Assembly (NCBI GenBank): GCA_900544685.1
Contig: UQWA01000001.1
Location: 124,001-188,000 of the forward strand
Length of the DNA stretch: 64,000 nt
Direction: 5' to 3'
DNA from: an uncultured Lachnospiraceae bacterium
Lineage (GTDB): Bacteria; Bacillota; Clostridia; Lachnospirales; Lachnospiraceae
In this document: positions 25,674 to 34,851 of the stretch, piece by piece
Layout: each line of letters starts with the position of its first letter
Numbering within the stretch: the first letter of the stretch is position 1
Translations under genes and position numbers: made by a program
The notes under the pieces: model-generated
The model's database searches: none
What the model was told of the DNA's origin: nothing
Seen by the model: only the letters and a program-made list of their open reading frames with translations

Positions 25674-26879
25674 ATGCAGGCATTTACACAATATACACCA
25701 ACCAGAATTGTATTTGGAAAGGACACAGAACATCAGGCAGGAAGCCTGGCAAAGCAGGTGGGAGCCACAAGAGTATTTGTCATATATGGCGGAGGAAGCG
25801 TAGTCAGGAGCGGGCTGCTGGAACGCGTAACCACATCGCTTTCAGAAGCAGGACTTGAATGGATGGCAGCAGGCGGTGTGAAACCGAATCCGCGTCTGTC
25901 ATTTGCAAGAGAATGTGTGGAAAAATCAAAGGAATTCGGAACAGATTTTGTGCTTGCCATTGGCGGAGGCAGTGTAATTGATACAGGAAAGGCTATTGCA
26001 CACGGAACTGCGAATCCGGATACTGATATCTGGGATTTCTGGACAGGAAAGCAGAAAGTAACCAGATCCCTGCCGGTGGGAGTGGTGTTGACACTGTCGG
26101 CAGCAGGAAGTGAAACCAGTGACTCAGCAGTGCTGACTGATGAAGAAACTCATGAAAAACGTGGAATGGCGACGGATTTTAACAGACCGGCATTTGCAAT
26201 TATGAATCCGGAACTGACCTTCACTTTGCCAAAATATCAGGTGGGATGTGGAATTGTAGATATCTGTATGCACACACTGGATCGCTATTTTACAAAATCA
26301 GAACACAATGAACTGACGGATGAGATTGCAGAAGGATTGCTTCGCACGGTAATCCGTAATGGAAAGATAGCCATAAAAGATGCTCATAATTATGATGCCA
26401 TGAGTGAACTGATGTGGGCAGGAAGTCTGTCTCATAATGGTCTGACAGGGCTGGGCGCACAGAAAGACTTCGCGGTGCATCAGCTGGGACATGAATTAAG
26501 CTCCAGATTCGACCTGGCACATGGAGCCAGCCTTTCCGCAGTATGGGAATCCTGGGCATTGTATGTATACCAGGAAAAACCGGAGCGATTTGCCCAGTAT
26601 GCCAGAAGGGTATGGAATGTAAAAGAAGATGACACAGAAAAAGCTGCATTAGAAGGAATCCGGCAGACCGTAGATTACTTCAAGTCACTGGATATGCCAA
26701 CTTGCTTTGGGGAAGCAGAGGGAGTCGGAGTACAGAGTGACGAGACCCTTCATGCCATGGCACATAGCTGCACCTATGGTGGCGTCAGGACAATAGGATC
26801 CTTCCATGTGTGCGATGAAAAGGATATCTATAAGATTTATAAAATGGCGAATAAGAATTGCAAATTTTCAGACAGATAA
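25674..26879 (+). CDS. Iron-containing alcohol dehydrogenase (BdhA/YugJ-like)
   Basis: 401-residue group III Fe-ADH that interconverts aldehydes and alcohols with NAD(P)H. The nucleotide-binding GGGS motifs (YGGGSVV near 39; IGGGSVIDTGKAIA near 98) are present. So are the metal ligands in VDICMHTLDRYF (Asp about 199) and HQLGHELSSRFDLAHG (His about 268 and 282). It begins 15 bp after the permease remnant with AACAGGAGG and is the last gene of the cluster, closed by a terminator. In context it may reduce the aldehyde formed by oxidative deamination of an amine; this is inferred. Confidence 0.88.
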   Translation: MQAFTQYTPTRIVFGKDTEHQAGSLAKQVGATRVFVIYGGGSVVRSGLLERVTTSLSEAGLEWMAAGGVKPNPRLSFARECVEKSKEFGTDFVLAIGGGSVIDTGKAIAHGTANPDTDIWDFWTGKQKVTRSLPVGVVLTLSAAGSETSDSAVLTDEETHEKRGMATDFNRPAFAIMNPELTFTLPKYQVGCGIVDICMHTLDRYFTKSEHNELTDEIAEGLLRTVIRNGKIAIKDAHNYDAMSELMWAGSLSHNGLTGLGAQKDFAVHQLGHELSSRFDLAHGASLSAVWESWALYVYQEKPERFAQYARRVWNVKEDDTEKAALEGIRQTVDYFKSLDMPTCFGEAEGVGVQSDETLHAMAHSCTYGGVRTIGSFHVCDEKDIYKIYKMANKNCKFSDR

Positions 26880-26886
26880 TTGCGCT

Positions 26887-26912
26887 AAACCATCCGTAAG
26901 GATGGTTTTTTT
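26887..26912 (+). terminator. Terminator after iron alcohol dehydrogenase
   Basis: AAACCATCC, GTAA tetraloop, GGATGGTTT followed by TTTT. It closes the amine oxidase cluster. Confidence 0.88.
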
Positions 26913-26970
26913 GTGCAAAAATACAAATTTTTGTGTTCTTAGTTTGTATAATATTTACTCCGAAAGTGAA

Positions 26971-27020
26971 TTGACAAACACACTGTATAATTGTATGATG
27001 AGTATACGTCATACAATTAT
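26971..27020 (+). promoter_or_regulatory. Promoter and palindromic operator for the malic enzyme operon
   Basis: TTGACA (26971-26976), 17-bp spacer, TATGAT (26994-26999). ATAATTGTATGA (26987-26998) is a perfect inverted repeat of TCATACAATTAT (27009-27020) with a 10-bp centre, so the -10 lies inside the palindrome. This geometry fits repression by a dimeric regulator. The same half-site occurs at 30510 and 34871, and the GntR/FCD gene at 37146 is the candidate binder. Confidence 0.78.
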
Positions 27021-27043
27021 GAAAATGTGTTGGAGGTTGAAAT

Positions 27044-28219
27044 ATGGACTATGCAAAAGAATCCTTGCGCTTGCATAAAGAGTGGAAGGGAAAAATTGAA
27101 GTGATTTCCAGAGTGCCTGTAGCATCAAAGGAGGACTTATCTCTGGCTTATACCCCAGGTGTAGCACAGGCGTGTCTCGAAATACAGAAGAATATTGACG
27201 AAAGTTATGAACTGACCAGACGACATAATATGTGTCTTGTTGTGACAGATGGAAGCGCTGTATTAGGATTAGGAGACATTGGTCCGGAAGCAGGTATGCC
27301 GGTAATGGAAGGAAAATGTGTATTATTTAAAGCTTTTGGTGATGTAGACGCATTTCCTCTGTGTGTAAAGACGAAAGATGTAGATGAATTTGTCAATACA
27401 GTATATTTAATATCAGGCAGCTTTGGCGGTGTGAATCTGGAAGATATTTCAGCACCGAGATGTTTTGAAATTGAAAAAAAACTGAAAGAAAAGTGCGATA
27501 TTCCTATTTTCCATGATGATCAGCATGGAACTGCAGTAATCACTCTGGCAGGACTGACAAATGCATTAAAGGTAGTCGGAAAGAAAAAAGAGAATGTTCG
27601 TATTGTTATTAATGGTGCCGGCGCGGCTGCCATTTCGATTACCAGATTGCTTTTATCCGACGGATTTCAGGATATTACGCTTTGTGACAGAAAAGGCGCT
27701 ATTTATGAAGGCCGCGAGGATGGTATGAATGCGGTTAAAAATGAAATGGCATTAAGGACAAACAAGGATAAGCGAAAAGGTGCCTTAAAAGATGTTATAG
27801 CGGGTGCAGATGTATTTATCGGAGTCAGCGCGCCTGGAATGGTGACCACAGAGATGGTAAAAACAATGAATAAAGATTCGATTATTTTTGCCTGCGCCAA
27901 TCCGACACCGGAAATATTCCCAGATGATGCGAAAGCAGGAGGAGCAAAGGTTTGTTCTACAGGAAGAAGTGATTATCCAAATCAGATTAATAATGTTCTT
28001 GCTTTTCCTGGTATATTCAGAGGTGCTTTTGATGTACGGGCAAGTGATATCAATGATGAAATGAAAATTGCAGCGGCAAGAGCTCTTGCCGGATTGATTT
28101 CTGATGAAGAACTGAATGAGGATTATATTATACCAAAGGCGTTTGACCCACGTGTTGGAAAGACAGTGGCAGCAGCCGTAGCTGAGGCTGCCAGAAGAAC
28201 AGGAGTAGCAAGAATCTGA
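27044..28219 (+). CDS. NAD(P)-dependent malic enzyme
   Basis: 391-residue short-form bacterial malic enzyme (oxidative decarboxylation of malate to pyruvate). The malic N-terminal domain shows YTPGVAQAC (about residues 36-44), the catalytic region TDGSAVLGLGDIGP (about 67-80) and the metal-site motif FHDDQHGTA (about 155). The NAD domain begins with VINGAGAAAI near 188. TTGGAGG precedes the ATG. It is under a TTGACA/TATGAT promoter overlapped by a 34-bp palindrome. The stop TGA shares one base with the ATG of the AEC transporter gene, so the two are co-translated. Likely role: pyruvate formation in the dicarboxylate or hydroxyacid pathway encoded downstream. Confidence 0.9.
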   Translation: MDYAKESLRLHKEWKGKIEVISRVPVASKEDLSLAYTPGVAQACLEIQKNIDESYELTRRHNMCLVVTDGSAVLGLGDIGPEAGMPVMEGKCVLFKAFGDVDAFPLCVKTKDVDEFVNTVYLISGSFGGVNLEDISAPRCFEIEKKLKEKCDIPIFHDDQHGTAVITLAGLTNALKVVGKKKENVRIVINGAGAAAISITRLLLSDGFQDITLCDRKGAIYEGREDGMNAVKNEMALRTNKDKRKGALKDVIAGADVFIGVSAPGMVTTEMVKTMNKDSIIFACANPTPEIFPDDAKAGGAKVCSTGRSDYPNQINNVLAFPGIFRGAFDVRASDINDEMKIAAARALAGLISDEELNEDYIIPKAFDPRVGKTVAAAVAEAARRTGVARI

Positions 28220-29130
28220 TGAGCGGAAATCTGATGTTTGAGTTGCAGCTTACGATGTTTATTATGCTGGCAATTGGATTTTTCTGTGCAAAACGAGGCA
28301 TGTTTACGAAAGAAGGCAGAGAATGCCTGGTCAGTATTTTTATTAATGTGATGATTCCATGCAGTGTTGTTTCCGCATTTTATAAAAATATGACGCAGGA
28401 TCTTCTTGGAAAAGGCGGTTTGATGGTTTTGGCATTTACAGCAGACCTGACTTTTTGCTGGTTAATCGGAAAAGTCCTGTATATAAAAATCCGGTCAGAT
28501 GAACAGGGAATTCTGAAATATGCAACAATTATCAGTAATGCGCAGTTTATGGGTTTTCCAATCATTCAGGCAATATTTGGACAGGAAGGTTTGATGCTGG
28601 CATCTATGGCAATGATTCCGTCAACAATTTTTACCTGGACAGTGGCCTTGGCTCAGTTTACATCAATGGATGGAAAAAAGGGAATAAAAAGCGTTCTGAA
28701 GCATCCTTGTTTTCTTGCAGTAGTTGCAGGGATTCTGCTTGGAGCACTGAAGATTCCACTGCCTTCATGTATGGTAGATGTTCTGGATCGTATGGGAAAC
28801 TGTGTAATGCCGATAGCAATGCTTATTATAGGTTCTATCCTGGCAGGAGTTAAGGCCAGAAGTATTTTAGACTGGAAATTATATTATTTCAGTGCTATCC
28901 GGTTAATAGGAATTCCGGCTGTAATGTATTTGTTTTTTACAGCGGTAAAATTAGATCCATTGGTGCGCAATGTACTCGTTGTAATGGCTGGTACGCCGGC
29001 CGGAACGATTACGGCGATGCTTGCGGAAGAGCATGGGGCTAATGCAGAATTTGCGTCCCAGCTTATTCTTGTTTCAACGTTACTTAGTATGATTACCTTG
29101 CCAGTTTTGTATACATTGTTGCAGTTGTAG
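28219..29130 (+). CDS. AEC-family (auxin efflux carrier-like) transporter
   Basis: 303-residue membrane protein with about ten hydrophobic segments in the two-half AEC arrangement, including GNCVMPIAMLIIGSILA in the second half. Bacterial AEC proteins such as MleP and MdcF transport malate or malonate, so partnership with the upstream malic enzyme (1-base overlap) is natural. Substrate assignment to malate or a related hydroxyacid is inferred from this pairing. A 60-bp gap leads to the Ldh-family gene. Confidence 0.83.
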   Translation: MSGNLMFELQLTMFIMLAIGFFCAKRGMFTKEGRECLVSIFINVMIPCSVVSAFYKNMTQDLLGKGGLMVLAFTADLTFCWLIGKVLYIKIRSDEQGILKYATIISNAQFMGFPIIQAIFGQEGLMLASMAMIPSTIFTWTVALAQFTSMDGKKGIKSVLKHPCFLAVVAGILLGALKIPLPSCMVDVLDRMGNCVMPIAMLIIGSILAGVKARSILDWKLYYFSAIRLIGIPAVMYLFFTAVKLDPLVRNVLVVMAGTPAGTITAMLAEEHGANAEFASQLILVSTLLSMITLPVLYTLLQL

Positions 29131-29190
29131 AAAAGATCTGGCGATTGAATTTGTGAGCTTTTATTAAGTAGAAATGAGGTAGAAAAGATT

Positions 29191-30282
29191 ATGGCATATA
29201 GAAAAATGAATTATGAGAAACTGAGAGAATTGTCCAAACTGGTTTTTATGAAATATGGCTATTCAGAAGAAGATGCAGAGACCATTACAGATGTTTTATT
29301 GAAAGCAGATTTGATGGGGATAGAGTCCCATGGTGTACAGAGAATGACTTTGTATCCATTCGGAATCAGTATTGGAAGAATTAAAGTAGACGCAAAACCG
29401 GAAATTGTAAGAGAAACACCATTGAGTGCGGTTATCGATGCTCATGATGGAATGGGACAGATCGCAGGCGTGAAAGCTATGAAACTGGCTATCGAAAAAG
29501 CAAAACAGCATGGCATGGGCTTTACAGTCGTAAGAAATTCGAATCATTATGGAATAGCAGGATATTACTCTCTGATGGCAGCCGAAGAGGGACTTGTAGG
29601 TATGTCTATGACGAATACACAGGCATTGGTAGTTCCTACATTTGGTCAGAAACCAATACTTGGCACAAATCCTATTGCATTTACAGTTCCGGCAAAACCG
29701 TATCCATTCCATCTGGATATGTCTACAAGTGTAGTAACAGCAGGAAAGATGGAAGTTTATGCAAAAAACAAAAAACCTTGCCCGGAAGGCTGGCTGGTGG
29801 ATGAAAACGGCGCTGTAAACACAGATGCAGGTGTTTTTGTGGCAAATCGTGGCACTGGTCGTGGCGGTCTGCTTCCGATTGGCGGTGCAGGTGAGCTCCA
29901 TAGTGGTCATAAAGGATATGGTATGTCTATGTTAGTGGAAATTATGACAGGCATTTTTGCAGGAGGTGTGACCAGTTCAGGTGTTCGTGTGGTGAAAGAA
30001 AAGGAATTATGTTGTCATATGTTCTGGGCAATAGATCCTGCAATGTTTAATGAAGATAAAGAAGAAATTTTTAAGCATCTTTCTGAATTCCTTCAGATGA
30101 TTCGTGATTCCGATAAAGCAGAGGGACACGATCGTATTTACACACATGGTGAAAAAGAATTTGAAAACATGGAAAAGGTGAAAAAGGAAGGTGTATCTGT
30201 TAATGATGCAACCTATGATGAAATAAGAAAACTCAGTGAGAAACTGGGAATCTGCGCTGCTGACTATTTGGTGGAAGTGTAG
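29191..30282 (+). CDS. Ldh-family (malate/L-sulfolactate type) NAD(P)-dependent oxidoreductase
   Basis: 363-residue enzyme of the YlbC/AllD/ComC fold, distinct from classical Rossmann lactate dehydrogenases. The motifs DLMGIESHGVQRM (catalytic His at about 48), VRNSNHYGIAGYY (about 110) and GTNPIAFTVPA (about 152) are intact. Family members oxidise or reduce malate, ureidoglycolate, sulfolactate or cyclic imino acids. Next to malic enzyme and a TRAP transporter for organic acids, 2-hydroxyacid oxidation is the most economical reading. A long terminator hairpin follows the stop. Confidence 0.85.
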   Translation: MAYRKMNYEKLRELSKLVFMKYGYSEEDAETITDVLLKADLMGIESHGVQRMTLYPFGISIGRIKVDAKPEIVRETPLSAVIDAHDGMGQIAGVKAMKLAIEKAKQHGMGFTVVRNSNHYGIAGYYSLMAAEEGLVGMSMTNTQALVVPTFGQKPILGTNPIAFTVPAKPYPFHLDMSTSVVTAGKMEVYAKNKKPCPEGWLVDENGAVNTDAGVFVANRGTGRGGLLPIGGAGELHSGHKGYGMSMLVEIMTGIFAGGVTSSGVRVVKEKELCCHMFWAIDPAMFNEDKEEIFKHLSEFLQMIRDSDKAEGHDRIYTHGEKEFENMEKVKKEGVSVNDATYDEIRKLSEKLGICAADYLVEV

Positions 30283-30311
30283 CTGTTAAAAGGTAAGTGA
30301 CCCTTTGAAAC

Positions 30312-30371
30312 GGGACTGATCTGAATACTGAGATGAAATTCGAATGTATTCGGATCAGTCCCCTTTCTGTT
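30312..30371 (+). terminator. Long-stem terminator after the Ldh-family gene
   Basis: GGGACTGATCTGAATAC (30312-30328) pairs with GTATTCGGATCAGTCCC (30346-30362) with one mismatch, then CCTTTCTGTTTG. Confidence 0.8.
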
Positions 30372-30463
30372 TGCGTACAGATTTGGTATATATCTGGAAA
30401 GTAGAAAAAACAAAGTCATATTTGTGCAAAAGTTCCAAAAAAGAAAAATACTTAAAATAATTA

Positions 30464-30535
30464 TTGACTAATTTTAATATAACTGTTAAAGTATGTTCAT
30501 GGGTAGGACATCATACAATAACACAATAATACAAT
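30464..30535 (+). promoter_or_regulatory. TRAP operon promoter with operator half-sites
   Basis: TTGACT (30464-30469), 17-bp spacer, TAAAGT (30487-30492). ATCATACAAT at 30510-30519, plus a degenerate direct copy ATAATACAAT at 30526-30535, match the half-sites at 27009 and 34889. They lie downstream of the -10, where a bound repressor would block elongation. Here the halves are direct rather than inverted. Confidence 0.6.
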
Positions 30536-30557
30536 GTATAGCGAAAGGGGTATGAAA

Positions 30558-31616
30558 ATGAAATTAAGAAAAAGTGTGATCGCAACTCTTGTATCAGTAA
30601 CAATGTTAGCAGTGGGGCTGGGCGCTTCAGCACAGGCAGATGACAATGTAGTAAAAATTGCATTTACAGATGCACCGACACTTAAAGTTGGTGATATGGA
30701 GATTTATCACCCATCCTATGCAGCAATGCTGGCATTCAAAGGGGCATTTGAGAAAAGCACAAATGGAGAGTACAGCGTTGAATTATATCCAAACGGAACA
30801 CTCGGTGATGCGGCTTCGACTATGGAACAGATGTTAATCGGAACTCTTCAGGGAAGTACACCGGCTGATGGCGCACTTTCCGCATTTGCACCGGACATTC
30901 AGGCGTTCACGGTTCCATATTTGTTCTCTGAAGTAACGGTAGCCTATGATGTGTTGGATGGTGAATTTTGCCAGAATTTATTTAATGATATTGCAGAAGA
31001 AACCGGAATACGAGTAATCGCATCATATGACAACGGTGGATTCAGACACTTTACAAACAGCAAGAAAGAAATCAAAACAGCAGCGGATATGGAAGGATTA
31101 AATATTCGTGTTATGGACAGCCCGGTATATTTGAAACTGATAGAGTCTCTTGGCGCATCTGCTACACCGGTTGCTTTCCTTGAACTGTACAGCGCATTAC
31201 AGACTGGTGTGGTAGACGGACAGGAAAACTCAGCAGTTACTACACTTGGTGCATCCTTGAATGAAGTTCAGAAATATTGCACACTGGATGGTCATCTTCT
31301 TGGACTTGCATTTTTGACAGTCAGTGAGAGCTGGTATCAGAGCCTTGATGCAGAGACACAGAAAAAAGTTCTTATTGCAGGAGAAGAAGCTTCTATCGCA
31401 GCACGCGGCACCTGTCGTTATGCAGAATCAATAGCAATCAATACTTTGTCAGAAGAAGGCGTGCAGGTTTATTCACCTACAGCAGAAGAACTGGAAACAT
31501 TTAAAGTATCACAGGAACCGGTTATTGAATATCTGAAAACTGAAATTGATCCAGAAGTAGTAGATGGATTGTTAGGAGCTGTTGAGGAAGAAGAGATAAA
31601 AGCAGGTCTCAAGTAA
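30558..31616 (+). CDS. dctP: TRAP transporter solute-binding protein (DctP family)
   Basis: 352-residue exported binding protein. A signal peptide (residues 1-27, ending AQA) lacks a lipobox Cys, so it may be secreted and retained by other means. The mature chain follows the DctP fold: MLIGTLQGSTPADGALSAF, NIRVMDSPVY near residue 185, and SLGASATPVAFLELYSALQTG with the conserved carboxylate-binding region before VDGQENSA. GAAAGGGG is well placed for ATG 30558; in-frame ATGs at 30534 and 30552 fit less well. Substrates of this class are organic acids such as C4-dicarboxylates or aldonates. A hairpin separates it from the membrane subunits. Confidence 0.88.
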   Translation: MKLRKSVIATLVSVTMLAVGLGASAQADDNVVKIAFTDAPTLKVGDMEIYHPSYAAMLAFKGAFEKSTNGEYSVELYPNGTLGDAASTMEQMLIGTLQGSTPADGALSAFAPDIQAFTVPYLFSEVTVAYDVLDGEFCQNLFNDIAEETGIRVIASYDNGGFRHFTNSKKEIKTAADMEGLNIRVMDSPVYLKLIESLGASATPVAFLELYSALQTGVVDGQENSAVTTLGASLNEVQKYCTLDGHLLGLAFLTVSESWYQSLDAETQKKVLIAGEEASIAARGTCRYAESIAINTLSEEGVQVYSPTAEELETFKVSQEPVIEYLKTEIDPEVVDGLLGAVEEEEIKAGLK

Positions 31617-31658
31617 AAGGAAACCTGAAGGATATATATTAACAGGCGAGAATAAAAT

Positions 31659-31698
31659 CTGCGGATGATCTGTCTGGATGATCCGCAGAATTATTTTT
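31659..31698 (+). terminator. Leaky terminator/attenuator between dctP and dctQ
   Basis: CTGCGGATGATC (31659-31670) and GATGATCCGCAG (31677-31688) form a 12-bp stem with one mismatch, followed by AATTATTTTTTC. Placement after the binding-protein gene would make it more abundant than the membrane subunits. Confidence 0.72.
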
Positions 31699-31717
31699 TC
31701 AGAGTGGAGGGATAAAC

Positions 31718-32206
31718 GTGGAGGTCATAAAAAAAATCAGTTCTGCAATTGATAAAGCGATAACGGTTATCTGCATTATCTTAATGGCAGCAATGACAGT
31801 GATAGTTTTAATTCAGGTATCGACGAGATTCTTACCTGTAAGAAATCCAAATTGGACAGAAGAATTGTCCAGATATTTGATGATTTACATAGCATACCTT
31901 GGAGCAAGTACGGGAATTAAAGAATGGTCGAATGTTGGGGTTGACTTTATTATCACACGGCTTCCGGGGATCGGCAGATATATTTTGAATATAATTATTC
32001 GATTGGCAATTCTGGTATTTTGGTGTCTGGCATTATATTTATCTGTACAGGTATTTCCGAAGACCGGTCTTTATCAGAAAAGTGCATCCATGGGATTCCC
32101 TCTTTTATATGCACAGTGCTCCATTATTATTGGATCCTGCTTATGCATTATTCAGGGGATTTGTCAGATTATCACATATATAGCGGGAGGTGTTAAAAAT
32201 GCTTGA
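31718..32206 (+). CDS. dctQ: TRAP transporter small membrane subunit (DctQ family)
   Basis: 162-residue protein with four hydrophobic segments (about residues 15-37, 48-65, 88-110, 128-152) and the family motif RNPNWTEELSRYLMIYIAYLG. The start is GTG at 31718, supported by GTGGAGGG. The end overlaps the dctM start by 8 bases. It forms the membrane complex with DctM that uses a sodium or proton gradient and ligand delivered by DctP. Confidence 0.88.
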   Translation: MEVIKKISSAIDKAITVICIILMAAMTVIVLIQVSTRFLPVRNPNWTEELSRYLMIYIAYLGASTGIKEWSNVGVDFIITRLPGIGRYILNIIIRLAILVFWCLALYLSVQVFPKTGLYQKSASMGFPLLYAQCSIIIGSCLCIIQGICQIITYIAGGVKNA

Positions 32207-33485
32207 ATTTGGTATTGCAACCGTTTTACTGATTGGAACCATTTTAATTGGTTTTCCCATAGCATTTTCGATTGGTATTACAACAGTGATTTACATTTTG
32301 ATGACGAATCCGGCCAATATTTCAGCAATTCCGATTCGTATGTTTTCAGGTATTAATTCATTTACATTGATGGCATTACCGCTGTTTATGCTGGCAGCTG
32401 AGATTATGATCCGGACAGGGATTTCTTCAAAACTTTTTGACTTTGTGCGTATTACCCGATTTGGAAAAAAGAGAGGCGGCTTGGCCTATGTAAATATTCT
32501 GGTAAGTACAATTTTTGGAAGTATATCAGGTGCAGCTCTTTCAGATATTGCAGGGCTTGGTGCAGTAGAACTTCAGGCTATGGACGAAGACGGTTATGAT
32601 AAAGGATTTTCCTGTGCTGTAACAGCAGCTTCTTCTATCCAGAGTCCGCTGATTCCACCGAGTAATGTAGCAATTCTTTATGCAGGAACAATGGCATTAT
32701 CCGTTGGTGCAGTGCTGTACGCAGGTCTGATTCCGGGACTGTTACTTGCTTTTGGTGAAATGGCATATGTGAAGCTGAATTCCAAAAAATTCCCTATGCA
32801 TGAAAAAGAATATACAAAAGAAGAAAAGAAAGATATCCGTAAGCGCGGTCTGATCGCTATGGGAATGCCACTGATTATTCTGATTGGCATTACAGCAGGG
32901 ATTGTAACCCCGACAGAAGCGGCAGCAGTAGCAGTTTTGTATGCACTGATCGTAGGTATCTTTGTATTTCATAATCTGACACTTGAGATGGTCATTAGTT
33001 CTTTAAAAGCAGCTGGAAAGACCACTGCGAACTTGTTTATTATTACATCTTTATCTGCAGTATTTGCATGGGCAATTGGTGTAGAAAACATACCGGCACA
33101 GCTCACAGCATTTATGATGTCTGTAACGGAAAGTAAATATGTGATGCTGTTAATTATTAACCTGATTTTCCTGATTGTAGGAATGTGGATGGAGACATCA
33201 GCTGCGATTCTTCTGTTTGTCCCGATTCTGGCACCTATGGTAACTTCTATGGGAGTACATCCAGTGCATTTCGCAGTGATTGTAATTGTGAATTTAACGG
33301 TTGGACTGATTACACCACCTGTAGGTGTAGTATTGTATGCAGTTGCAAATGTAGGAAAAGAGAAGTTCGAGACTGTAGTAAAATCCACAATGCCGTTCAT
33401 ACTTATGGGCTTCGCATTGGTACTGCTGCTGACTTTTGTACCGGAATTATGCCTGTTCCTGCCACGTATCATGGGATTCCTGTAA
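32199..33485 (+). CDS. dctM: TRAP transporter large membrane subunit (DctM family)
   Basis: 428-residue permease with the many hydrophobic helices and hairpins of DctM/SiaM. Conserved stretches include SSIQSPLIPPSNVAILYAG and TVGLITPPVGVVLYAV, both with the Pro-rich hairpin turns of the elevator transport domain. The start at ATG 32199 has GGGAGG eight bases upstream; a GTG at 32190 lies on the Shine-Dalgarno itself. It is followed 24 bp later by the LarA-like gene, implying that imported acid is fed to that enzyme. Confidence 0.9.
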   Translation: MLEFGIATVLLIGTILIGFPIAFSIGITTVIYILMTNPANISAIPIRMFSGINSFTLMALPLFMLAAEIMIRTGISSKLFDFVRITRFGKKRGGLAYVNILVSTIFGSISGAALSDIAGLGAVELQAMDEDGYDKGFSCAVTAASSIQSPLIPPSNVAILYAGTMALSVGAVLYAGLIPGLLLAFGEMAYVKLNSKKFPMHEKEYTKEEKKDIRKRGLIAMGMPLIILIGITAGIVTPTEAAAVAVLYALIVGIFVFHNLTLEMVISSLKAAGKTTANLFIITSLSAVFAWAIGVENIPAQLTAFMMSVTESKYVMLLIINLIFLIVGMWMETSAAILLFVPILAPMVTSMGVHPVHFAVIVIVNLTVGLITPPVGVVLYAVANVGKEKFETVVKSTMPFILMGFALVLLLTFVPELCLFLPRIMGFL

Positions 33486-33509
33486 ACCATACAAGAGAGG
33501 TACTGAAAA

Positions 33510-34832
33510 ATGATTTTTGATAAGCTGTTAGAGGAAACAAGAATTCCCAAAATGGTAAAAGTAAAGTATCACATTCAGCGCGGAGAGGTGAGTGCCAGCC
33601 AGATTCCTGCTATTATCAGAGAATCACTGGAAAGTCAGCATCTCCTGGATCGAATTGAGGAAGGAAAAACGGTTGCACTGACTTGCGGAAGCAGGGAAAT
33701 CTGTAATATTGATATTATTCTTCGCAGTGTGATCGAATTGCTGAAAGAAAAAGGGGCAGAACCGTTTATTTTTCCTGCAATGGGAAGTCACGGCGGGGCT
33801 AATGCAGAAGGACAGAAAGAGATTCTGGCAGGTTATGGTGTTACAGAAGAAACCATGGGCGTACCTGTTAAAGCTTCTATGGATACGGTAATTCTTGGAA
33901 AGAGTCCAAAGGGGCTGGAGGTTCATTTTGATAAGTATGCGGATGAGGCAGATTATGTAATCCCGATTGGAAGAGTGAAACCACATACAGATTTCAGAGG
34001 GAAAATAGAGAGTGGTCTGATGAAGATGCTGACGATCGGCTGTGGAAAACAGCATGGTGCCAACATATGCCATACGCTGGGATTCCCTATGATGGCGGAA
34101 AATGTAACAGAGATCGCCAGAGTAATTTTGGAAAAGAAACAGATTCCATTTGGTATTGCCATTGTAGAGGATGCCTTTCATGGCACCTATAAGATACAGG
34201 CAATTGCAGGTGAAAAGATTGAAGAAGAGGAAGAAAAACTGCTGATCCAGGCGAAAGCGCTGGTTCCGGGCATTCCTTTTGATAAAGTGGATGTTCTGGT
34301 ACTGGATGAGATCGGAAAAGATGTGAGTGGAGCAGGAATGGATCCGAATGTTACGGGACGTTCCAGTATGCTTGGGCGTTGGAAACCATTTATTGAGCGT
34401 ATTGTAGTGTTGGATCTTACAGAAAAATCGCATCATAACGGATGCGGAATTGGAGGAGCAGATATTACGACTCAGAGATTTTTTGAAAAAATGGATTTTG
34501 TGACCTCCTACCCAAATGGAATTACCAGTCATGATCCTTGCAGTATGAGAATTCCGCCTGTAATGCCTAATGATGAATGTGCAGTTAAGATGGCTTTGCA
34601 GACCTGTATGGATAATGACAGAACTATGGATTACAGAATGGTTTGGATGAAGAATACACTTCATGTAGAGTCTTTCTGGATTTCTGAATCATTAGTGGAG
34701 GAGGCAAAAAAGAATCCGTCTCTGACGATAGAGAGTGAGCCTGAAGAGATTCCGTTTAACGAGAATGGAAATGTCATTTGGCTGCAGGAACCTGTTCAGA
34801 CATACGGTGTACATGAGAATCAAAAAAGATGA
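33510..34832 (+). CDS. LarA-superfamily (DUF2088) nickel-pincer racemase-like protein
   Basis: 440-residue protein of the lactate racemase superfamily, which epimerises the alpha carbon of 2-hydroxyacids using a nickel-pincer nucleotide. MGSHGGAN (about residues 91-98) and GRVKPHTDFRGKIESG (about 153-168) carry His and Lys residues expected in the active site. No larB, larC or larE cofactor genes are in the window, so the cofactor would have to come from elsewhere, or the protein may be a pincer-independent divergent member. It is co-transcribed with the TRAP transporter and just upstream of two DapA-family lyases, which suggests stereochemical inversion of an imported hydroxyacid before oxidation or cleavage. 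Confidence 0.8.
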   Translation: MIFDKLLEETRIPKMVKVKYHIQRGEVSASQIPAIIRESLESQHLLDRIEEGKTVALTCGSREICNIDIILRSVIELLKEKGAEPFIFPAMGSHGGANAEGQKEILAGYGVTEETMGVPVKASMDTVILGKSPKGLEVHFDKYADEADYVIPIGRVKPHTDFRGKIESGLMKMLTIGCGKQHGANICHTLGFPMMAENVTEIARVILEKKQIPFGIAIVEDAFHGTYKIQAIAGEKIEEEEEKLLIQAKALVPGIPFDKVDVLVLDEIGKDVSGAGMDPNVTGRSSMLGRWKPFIERIVVLDLTEKSHHNGCGIGGADITTQRFFEKMDFVTSYPNGITSHDPCSMRIPPVMPNDECAVKMALQTCMDNDRTMDYRMVWMKNTLHVESFWISESLVEEAKKNPSLTIESEPEEIPFNENGNVIWLQEPVQTYGVHENQKR

Positions 34833-34851
34833 GAAATATTAGTTTTTAGTA

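Noticed and set aside
33624..34664. Antisense 346-codon frame opposite the LarA-like gene
   Set aside because: A shadow of the sense gene, which carries intact family motifs.
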